Origin: Conidiobolus incongruus B7586
Taxonomy: Eukaryota > Entomophthoromycota > Entomophthoromycetes > Entomophthorales > Conidiobolaceae
Length of the DNA: 30,540 nt
Reading direction: 5' to 3'
NCBI GenBank assembly: GCA_000697335.1
Contig: JNEM01010779.1
Coordinates: 1-30,540 of the forward strand
The translations under genes and the position numbers were made by a program. Below, in pieces: positions 22,131-30,540 of this stretch (position 1 is the first letter of the stretch; each line of letters starts with the position of its first letter). Under the pieces are notes generated by a model. It was not told the origin of the DNA and searched no databases. It saw nothing but the letters and a program-made list of their open reading frames with translations.

Positions 22131-25100
22131 TTTAGTGATAAAAATAAAATGTTAATATTGATTTAATCGAGTTGATTGGCGATTTTTATATTAAATTTTT
22201 ATAATCTCCTTAATCAAGCGATAACATTAATAGGGAGAAAGATATTATAGTTTTATCCCCAATAATATTTCTAATCATTTAGATTTCAAGTATGGTCTAA
22301 GTGGTTTTTAGAAGATTGATTGGCTAGATTCAAAAACTAATAATAATTGGTTTGAGTTTATGACCTAATATAGAATTTTTCTAGAATTGAAATGTAAGTT
22401 AAAAGGAGATTTGATGGATTTTGTAGACTGTAAAGTTTTATATTATGAAACAAATAAATAAATTTTAACAATCGATTAAATATTTTGAAGATTTTATGAT
22501 AAAAAGTATCAAGTTAAAAGATATACGATTAGAACAAAATATGGGTTGCTTGAATTATAAATTGTATGATTTGATTTTTGACATTGCTTTTCGTTAGTAA
22601 ATGTATAGGATCTATTGTCATATATGACTATTTTTGAATACTTTCAATATCAAGTAAGAGTTTTATCGAGGAATTTTTTTCAAATTCTGAAATATATTAA
22701 ATGAATCTGGTATTTTGCGGATGGACAACTACATTAAAATTTTCAAATCTCAGTTTTTGATTATCATATGTATTCACTATAATAATGTGCACTTTACTGT
22801 GAACAAAAATAAAATCAGAATATTCAAATAGAATATCCGAAAATCGGACATACTGATGGCAGATAATATAATAGATCTGGAAAAACATCTTACTTTTAAT
22901 GTATTTCATAGGGAAAATTAGTTCTTTTAATGCCTATACTTATTGTAATTCAAAGAGGTTAATAATAGAGGATATTATATATAATAAAAAAATATTATGA
23001 CAAAAATTAATGGGTAGAATGAAGGTTATATAAATCATGGATATGATCAAGTTGGATTAATCCATGAAAATAAATTTATTTAATTGATAAATTAATACAA
23101 ATGACTTATTAAATTTTTTATACATTTCAGATCTTATACTATCACCTCAATCGGGATAAATTTAAACCAAATATAGATATAAATATTGGACTAATGTTTT
23201 AATTAACTATTGCCAAGTATTATTGATATAATTTAGTATTGAACGAAATGTGTATAAATCATCATAAATTAAATTGTATAATTCTGAATAATTTTCTAAT
23301 CCCAAGTTTGTATAAATGTTTCCTTAAACATAATATACTAAAAACACACTAGATATTTATTTTATCATAAATGCTATATTAATATTGAACAACCATTAGA
23401 TTTATATAAGCAAATTTATCATAATTTTTAATATTGATTAATATATGAAATTTATTGGCAATATTTTGAATTCGTGTTTATTATTACAAAATTCAACATA
23501 ATATCTAATATATCATTATACGAAATATTTCCAAATAGTTCTTCAATATTTTAGCTATTAATGTTTATTGTTGTTAAAATTATTTTTTACATTTAAAATC
23601 CTGATATATTAAAAAAATTAATAAAAATTAATTTTTTTAATTGAGGAAATTATCTGATAATGAATCAAATATAGAAACCTTCTAGATTTCAAAACTTTCT
23701 TTAAAAATAACTATCAACAAATTAGTTTATTTACTTAACCCTTTTTATATTTATTTATAACTGAACCAATATTTTACAAACAACCTTAAGTTATTATTAA
23801 TTTCCCTAGTTAATGACTCAGACATAAGCAAGAATTTATCTTTATTTTGAAATAAAATATAATTATACAATTTATAGTAATTATATAATACCTAAACCAA
23901 TGTTATTGGAATTATATATAAGTATATAAAATAGATAAAAAGATTTAATATCTTACTCTTAATAGTATATTGATATTCTTTTAAATACTAATTGCTTAAT
24001 TTTATATTAATGATAATTATATACTTATAGTTTAATAAATTATTAAATTTTATATTCATTAATAACAAAAAATAAATTAAAATAATATATATATTAAAAT
24101 TTCATATATCAATCAAAATATTATATATTTGTTTAAAATTTATATTCAAAGTTTAAAGAGTTTCATTATACCCACAGTTCATTTATTTTGATATATTTAA
24201 AAATTATCAAAAAATATTAAATATAATATGATTAAACTAAAATAAACTGGCCAAGTATAAAAAATAAAAATAAACTTATTATCAAGGATATTCTTTCAAA
24301 TATTTGCTTTAAATGATATTTGATGTATATTTAAATAAATTAATTGATGATTTAAAAAACTATAATAATTTCTATATAAAAAAATAATACTATTAAAAAA
24401 TTTTATAAATATAATAACAAGTTTAAATGTTTTAGTATCAGATAATTTAAATAAGCTAATAATAAATTGATCTTGTAAATTTATGATATTGATATATTGA
24501 CATAATATTGAATAATTCCTACTATATATTACCATTATATTAATTGAATTGAATTTTAGAATAGTCTTATAAAATCTGCTAATAAAACTAAACTAATGAT
24601 ATTTTGGTGCTTTATAGAATTATTTTGGTGTTTTTTATGATTATCATATAGATAAAATTAAATATTTGGATTCACATCTATTATTTGATAAACTGATGAA
24701 TTGATCAATTCTGATTCTTTTAATTTATTATTTTTATCCAATAAATCAATTTTCAAATAAAAAATGAATACTCTAGTTATATAATAAAATATTCAATATA
24801 TTCACTTAATTCCTTAGCAATTAAAATTTTAATCTAGTTATCAGATAAATCTAAATATTAATATTATTATTTAAAAAAGCTATATTTAATTATTATTATT
24901 ATTGATATTATTATTGTTTAATTGATTAATTATCTAGCTTCTTATGTAATTCCATTTTTTATATCAGCTAGTAATTAATCAAGTAAATTATACTTTTAAA
25001 GTTTATTTAATTATGTTGTGTTTTATAATAAGTTTTGTAAATAAAGATTATTGTTAGAAAAGTACTCATAATATGATTTAGTAAATTGTTTATTAATCCT

Positions 25101-26849
25101 GCTCTTTAATGTATTAGGGCTATATATCTTAGAACTTACTATTGAGACATTGTAGCAGAATATCCAAAATAAAAAACCTCCTCTCTATCTTTATCACTTT
25201 TGGGTTTAAATAGTTGCTTAAATGAATGACATAGGATTTGGATATAATCTAATAAAGAAAACAAAGTGAACAAAGAGTACCATTTAATTGAAGACTGACA
25301 AAGCCAGCTTAAAGTAGAAATAATATTGGTTTAGCTATCAAACTAGAATGGATGATTAATTTTGAAATACAACAATTATATAGATATTATAGATTTATTA
25401 AATAAACATGGTCTTTCACTTCACCTCTTATATATCAAATTATTTTAACTTTTGATTATTGTTAATCACTATTATTATCTGAGATTTGAAACCATGCCTA
25501 TTAGTATTACATTTTACTTTAATACCGTCAACCATATTAACTAATATATTTGAATCTTAAATAAGCTTACTGATAAATTAAATTGATCGAACATTAATTT
25601 TAATCTTCTACTTTATATTGAATTTTCCATTAACTACCACTACAAAATCATTAATTCAACTAAATTATTTTGATAATTATTCAAACCAAGTATACATTAT
25701 TTTAATATCTCAACTTTGTTTTTAGCAGAATGATAAATCCGTTGATCTTTCGTGATCCTAAATATAATTTATATTTATGTTCATTAATATGTATAAAACT
25801 TGGAATGAAATTTAAAAAACTTTTATTCATTTTTTCTTTTTAAACCTAAGATTAACTAGATAAAATTTCAAGAAATATTTTATGTTAATGAATATACTGA
25901 CTTAGATAATTCCAATAAAAATATATTAAAAAATAACCATTAAAATAATTGTCAACTCTATTAAATATAAAGAAAATTCATCTGATTAAAACACAACTTT
26001 CACTATATTATATTTATAATTATATAATTTCATGTATTAAAAGATAATAGTTTTTATATGATTGAGGTGGTGTATTATGTATCGCTATGATTATTTGGTA
26101 GGATAGAGTAATTGTTTGATATTTATTGACAATATTGGAATTTGTGTATTTTTCAATTTTTACAATGATAATAAACTATATTATTATATATTCAACTGAC
26201 TACAAAAATGATATGTTACTTAATAAACTTGGAATACATCTCAAGTTAAGTAATTTGATTTTACTATTATAGTTCATTTCGAATATACGATATACTATCA
26301 AGACCAGTGTATTTCATAATATTAAAAAATATTTCAAAATTACTCATCATAGTTATTAAATTTGCTATTTTATTATATAAAGTATGGCTTTTTGTTTTAC
26401 CAACTTACAGTTAACCAAAAATTTTATGCATCGTGAGTTTTATCTCAAAGTTGAATCATTTATTGAATTAAATTCAAACTGAATACATGATTACTAATAA
26501 AAAGTTTGTCATAATTATGTATGAAAATTTTAGCATTTTGTATAGTTCCAGGCAATATAATTGAAGATAATTTTGAATGTTAAGATATACTGCACTGTGT
26601 CGGTTCATAAATTATTTAATTATTCCAAATCTTGCTATGCTAGGAGTTCCTATTTAAAGTATAAAAATAAATTGATATAAAAATTAGTATTTAATCAGAT
26701 TGCATTCAAACCTTATTAATGATAGAAATTACATGTGAAAAAATAACTAGCTCATATTTTACTTGTTATCTTTCTGCTGACGTACACAAAATATCTCATA
26801 TTAATCAAAAATATTTCATTTTTTATTATAATCTAGATATTTTCAAAAA
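22131..26849. other. Long gene-poor AT-rich stretch
   Basis: There is no supported gene in 4.7 kb. The right part should hold the 3' end of the pyridoxal kinase gene and the left the promoter of the YcnI-like gene (TATAAAAATC on the minus strand at 22181-22190). Composition is extremely AT-rich, with a short ATT run (24889-24903) and scattered homopolymers. Open frames at 22697-22909 and 24296-24535 are low-complexity and unconvincing. A slightly less AT-rich patch (25140-25330) has no readable coding content. No tRNA, transposon termini or tandem array was recognised. Confidence 0.5.
22181..22190 (-). promoter_or_regulatory. TATA-like element of the YcnI-like gene
   Basis: On the minus strand TATAAAAATC lies about 50 nt upstream of the start codon at 22130 and is followed by CGCCAATC, a CCAAT-like word. 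The placement suits a core promoter with a short leader, but the AT-rich context makes it weak evidence. Confidence 0.3.
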
Positions 26850-28137
26850 TTAAAAGGGCTGAGCTTGATGTTTGACTTCAGGATTCTCAATATGTTTTTT
26901 AGATTGAATTAATTTCAAATCATATTTGATTAATCTAGCATTAGGATGATCATCTGAGACTTTACAAACTTTAGCATACTCTAATGTAGTTTGGAGGATA
27001 GATTGCATAGTGGCAATGACCTTCTCACAACTTCTAGCAAGAGCACAATCAATGGGAGATTCAGGGTTATCGGCCTTGGGATTTTCATGATGGTAGTGAG
27101 CTAATAATAAACTGGCAAAGACGTCACCTGTACCAATGAAAGAGGCGTCAATTGTAGGGAACTTAATGCTAAAAGTCTTGGCAGGTTGATCTTTGGAGGG
27201 CTTTGAGCTAGCAAATGTTTGCATAAAACCTTCTTTTTCATCGATATTGGAACTGGTGATCACGATGTTTGGAATACCTTGAGCATGGAAATATTCAAAT
27301 ACAGATTTGATATCGTCTTTAGTTTTGATCGAAAGACCTGTTAACAATCTATATAGTCATAATAGTCAAATTTAATGAAAAATTTGATATATTAATATTA
27401 TATTACTCAGCTTCAGTTTGATTAGGAACGATGATATCAGCCAAAGGACATAAAACATCTTTATAAACCGGTACAGATTCCAAAGGTACATAAATACGGC
27501 CATAATCTCCCATAACTGGATCCATAACTAATTTCAAATTAATATCAAATTGAATAGAGAATATCGAATATAATATTAACCAAAAGTTAAATTAGAATTA
27601 ATCTGTTTTAATTTTTGAACAATTTCAGCAATGACTCTTAAACTATCAGGATTTCCAATATAACCTAATTGATTATATTAAACATACTGAATAATGGGAT
27701 ACTAGAAAAACCGAATATACCAGTGATTAAATGCGTAAAGTCCAAAAGCTCATTTTCTTCTAAACCTTGGAAAACTGTGCGTAAATCTTCGGGAGCCAAT
27801 TTAGTTCCCTTGACTACTTTATATGCTAAATAAAAATATAATATTAGTATAATATCAATATCAATATCAATATAATTATATTTTTTAGTTATATGATATT
27901 CATCAAATATATAATATTAATATCATTATCACATAAAATGATGTATTACCTGTACTAGTACAAAATTGAACAGTATTAATAGGACTTACATCAAATCCCA
28001 AAGTTTGTAAAGGAAAAACAGCGGATTTATTACCTGAGATACAGTAAATAAAAGATTTATATTATAAATATTATGATATTACCAACGTAACCCGATACAA
28101 CGTGAGATTGAATTGATAAAACTTTGGGATATTCCAT
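26850..28137 (-). CDS. PDXK: Pyridoxal kinase, 6 exons
   Basis: Exons 28137-28083, 28033-27950, 27825-27721, 27664-27581, 27527-27407 and 27348-26850 give 315 aa, usual for the family. The introns are 49, 124, 56, 53 and 58 nt. The enzyme phosphorylates pyridoxal, pyridoxine and pyridoxamine with ATP in the vitamin B6 salvage route in the cytosol. The start [15 protein letters not shown] (6-20) is the family signature that contacts the pyridoxal ring. [15 protein letters not shown] (110-117) and [12 protein letters not shown] (142-153) follow in order, and [10 protein letters not shown] (222-231) carries the ribokinase-fold anion hole and catalytic Asp225. The ATG at 28137 is the only start giving the full signature. 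The second intron is more than twice as long as the others and contains a hexanucleotide repeat. The likely yeast counterpart is Bud16. Confidence 0.94.
27852..27873. repeat. (ATATCA)n repeat inside pyridoxal kinase intron 2
   Basis: Three full ATATCA units plus ATAT lie in the 124-nt second intron. This and further AT-rich sequence explain why that intron is longer than the other introns in the window. It is a simple repeat likely to vary in length between strains. Confidence 0.85.
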
Positions 28138-28705
28138 TTTAATATTTTAATTAATATTATAATGATTTAAATTATATTAATTTGGAATTTCAGTCATCTT
28201 AATATATTCATATTAATATTAGGGTATTTATGGGATAAAATGTTTTATAAATGCATTTAACAACTCTGGATAAATAAAAAAAGGTTTTATTAAAATCAAA
28301 ATGAAATAAGAATAATTCTATATTTATTGCCTTAAATTTTGTTATACTGGATGAAATTAATAGATTTATACATTAGTCATTATTTATTTTTCAAGTTATA
28401 ATATGAGAAAAAGTCAAGATTTTGTCAAATGTCAAAATGCTTTATAATAAATTAAATACCAAATATCTGAATATTGATGTGAGTGAATAAAATTCGATTA
28501 ATATAGCAATCATATAAATATATTTATATTATTAATAAATTGGAAAAAATTTCAATAAATTTTGATATTAAAATAAATTAATATTATTTTAGATGAATAG
28601 TTTTATTAGTTCCAAATCATATTTTAATAGCATATTCAAACTGAATTGATCTTTAAAATTATAATCATTAAATTCTAACATAGCAATTAAAATTCAATAA
28701 GTTAT
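28138..28705. other. Pyridoxal kinase 5' flank
   Basis: AT-rich sequence upstream of the pyridoxal kinase start and bounded by the GC-richer island. It should contain the kinase promoter; no individual site could be singled out. Confidence 0.45.
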
Positions 28706-28733
28706 TGTCACGGGCCGGAAGACCCGTTTGACA
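28706..28733. other. Strong hairpin at the left end of the GC-richer island
   Basis: TGTCA-CGGG pairs with CCCG-TT-TGACA around the loop CCGGAAGA, giving nine base pairs with a two-base bulge. It is GC-rich, unlike any other foldable sequence nearby, so it is unlikely to be a by-product of base composition. Confidence 0.6.
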
Positions 28734-28969
28734 CTCACAATTCGAATCACTTGCAAACACTGTCACAGATCCATCTACAACCTAACTAACAAATACATCC
28801 TCGCTATGGGATCAATCGTTCCATCCGGCTTATCGCTCTCAACAACAAGACATGTCAATCAACTATAAATATTAGAACTACAGCCAAGTTATCGCATCGG
28901 TCCTCTTCATAGAGTACTACCCTACAATCTAGGTTAAACAATAAACTACTCCTTTTATATCATCTAACA

Positions 28970-29034
28970 GGCGCTGTCCCGGAAGACCACTATTTAATTA
29001 AAGTTATTAGTCACCTGACTTCCTAACCAGCGCC
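28970..29034. other. Interrupted hairpin at the right end of the GC-richer island
   Basis: GGCGCTG (28970-28976) pairs with CAGCGCC (29028-29034). After a symmetrical four-by-four internal loop, GGAAG (28981-28985) pairs with CTTCC (29019-29023). The arrangement of two stems around an internal loop resembles RNA secondary structure, but transcription is unknown. Confidence 0.5.
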
Positions 29035-29040
29035 AATACA

Positions 29041-30540
29041 CTATTATTACTTGAATATAATATAAAATAATTAGTTAAAACATTTCAAATTTAGTGCTGT
29101 TGTCAAATTTCAAGTTTCTTTTATGCCAAAGTACTATTTTGCTTTTATATATTTACTATGCCCAAGCAAATAAATATATATAATAACTATCTGAAATCAT
29201 GAGTTTATTGAATAATCTTTTATTTTTATATTAAATATTCACAAAATTTAAGGTATTATAATATTTGTGTTAAATTATCTAATATATAAAATGATAAAAA
29301 TAAAATATTACACTTCATTATTTTCGCGATAATATTTATTCTTTTATAATATTCAATGAAACTCGAAATATTGCAAATATACATTAGCATTTAATATCTC
29401 AGTAAACTTTTGAAATATCCTACCCTTAATCAACCAAAACTCACAATACAATTAAATCATTAAATTAATTTTAACAATATATAAATCAGTTTACTTAAAT
29501 CTTATTTTTATAATCTAAATCATTAAAATATATAGGTATAAAATTAATAGTTTTTAATAATATTATTTGAATTATTTGGTAATTAATAACCACAATACAA
29601 GTCAAAACCAACAGAATAAACATTCAATTTTCATTCTCAAAACAATATAATATTAATTAATATCTTTGAAATATATCAAATATATTACTGTTTTAGATTA
29701 TATTATCTTAAATTTGAAATAATGGGAAATTTTTTAATTTTTGATTTTTCAAACATATTATTAATTTGAAATAAATATATATATATAAAGTTAATAGGAA
29801 ATTATATATTTTTAATATATATATATATATATATAATAATTTTTTGATTGAAAAATTAACTTTTTAAAATTGGTTGTTTAATTTAACTATGTTTAAACTA
29901 AATAATAATTATCAAAAGTTTTTTATTTTAATATTAATAAAACTTAACTATAATCCCTTTAAAATTATTTAAAATTTTTAAATAACTTTTAATAATGAAA
30001 TATTATTTAAATTAACAATTTATTTGTTTGGTAAAATATTTTAAAGTTAAGAGAGAAATTATCTAAAACTTATTAAAATTTAAAAAACTAACATTAATTA
30101 TTATTCTTTCAATTATTAATAAAATAAATAAATATATTGAAAAGCACCTTTTTATTTCAATTAAAAAATTATCTAAGTATTTTAATATTAATCTTATAAG
30201 TATTTTATATAAATTAAAATTTAAACTTAAATTAATAAATAAAAATATAAAATAAATATCTTATAATTTAACTAAAGCTTAAAAAAACTAAAATAACTAT
30301 TATTAAACAAAACTTATTAAAATATCATTAAAAGCTTAAACTTTTATAGTGAATAATTACAATTAATAAATCTTAAATTTTTATATATAATCTTTTATTA
30401 AAATATAAATCAAAATGTTAAATTAAGTTAAATTAACCTTCTTTATAAATTATTTTAAATAAATATTAATTATTATAATAAATTATAATATATATACTAT
30501 TTTTATTTAGTTTTTAAAAGAAAATTAATTAATAGTAAAC
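29041..30540. other. Extremely AT-rich gene-free end of window
   Basis: No gene or RNA is visible in 1.5 kb. Composition becomes nearly pure A and T after about 29,700, with long A and T tracts and AT runs, including 29815-29834. It may be intergenic or relic sequence; nothing identifies it further. Confidence 0.5.
29815..29834. repeat. (AT)10 microsatellite
   Basis: A run of AT dinucleotides lies in the AT-rich right end of the window, with a second shorter run at about 29774-29786. Confidence 0.9.

Larger units (their letters stand above)
28706..29040. mobile_element. GC-richer structured island; possible solo LTR or other small mobile element
   Basis: Composition changes abruptly at TGTCACGGG: the first 155 bases count to about 45% G+C in a window that is otherwise far more AT-rich. 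The segment opens with TG and can be closed with CA at 29040, as long terminal repeats are, but no clear target-site duplication was found (GTTAT on the left, CTATT on the right). A direct repeat CCGGAAGACC occurs at 28715-28724 and 28979-28988, each preceded by TGTC. Two hairpins lie at the ends (28706-28733 and 28970-29034). A TTCGAATC word near 28741 faintly recalls a tRNA B box, so a SINE is another option, as is a structured RNA gene. No protein is encoded. The element class is unresolved, and any age estimate would need other copies. Confidence 0.35.

Noticed and set aside
24296-24535. 79-codon minus-strand open frame in the long gene-poor stretch
   Set aside because: It is low-complexity Ile, Asn, Phe and Leu sequence typical of AT-rich DNA, and no flanking exons could be joined to it.
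28806-28868. 20-codon open frame inside the GC-richer island
   Set aside because: It is too short and isolated. The hairpins and internal repeat explain the segment better as an element or RNA than as a peptide gene.
22131-30540. CRISPR arrays, long tandem repeats or a replication origin
   Set aside because: No regularly spaced repeats were seen, the organism is a fungus, and AT richness alone does not identify an origin.

Overview
The window is strongly AT-rich nuclear DNA from a fungus. Compact genes carry short GT-AG introns (mostly 47-59 nt), and two of the gene families, the SVF1 lipocalin-like protein and the TOK two-pore potassium channel, are known essentially from fungi. The base composition and gene set would suit an early-diverging lineage such as Entomophthoromycotina (Conidiobolus-like), but that placement is inference.

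Layout: SVF1-like gene (-, 274-1519); TOK channel copy A (+, 4075-5814); NIF3/DUF34 protein (-, 6545-7608); TOK copy B (+, 10067-11828); broken TOK copy C (+, about 13559-15297); mitochondrial PDK/BCKDK-family kinase (-, 15849-17182); broken TOK copy D (+, about 18609-20290); secreted DUF1775/YcnI-like protein with a GPI-type tail (-, 21516-22130); a long AT-rich gene-poor stretch; pyridoxal kinase (-, 26850-28137); a GC-richer structured island (about 28706-29040); then very AT-rich DNA to the end. Exon models were built by hand from splice consensus, reading phase and family motifs; all six intact multi-exon or single-exon models close in frame to a stop.

The dominant theme is a dispersed tandem family of TOK channels. 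All four copies lie on the plus strand, and every other gene lies on the minus strand between or beside them. Copies A and B share start context, intron positions and phases, both selectivity filters and a conserved cytosolic tail. Copies C and D keep recognisable alignment along the whole gene but have stops, frame changes and a damaged filter, so this is a birth-and-death locus. The housekeeping genes (NIF3, kinase, pyridoxal kinase, SVF1) show no functional link to the channels.

The least explained object is the island near 28.7-29.04 kb. It is about 45% G+C over its first 155 bases, has two good hairpins and an internal direct repeat, and may be a solo LTR, another small mobile element, or a structured RNA.
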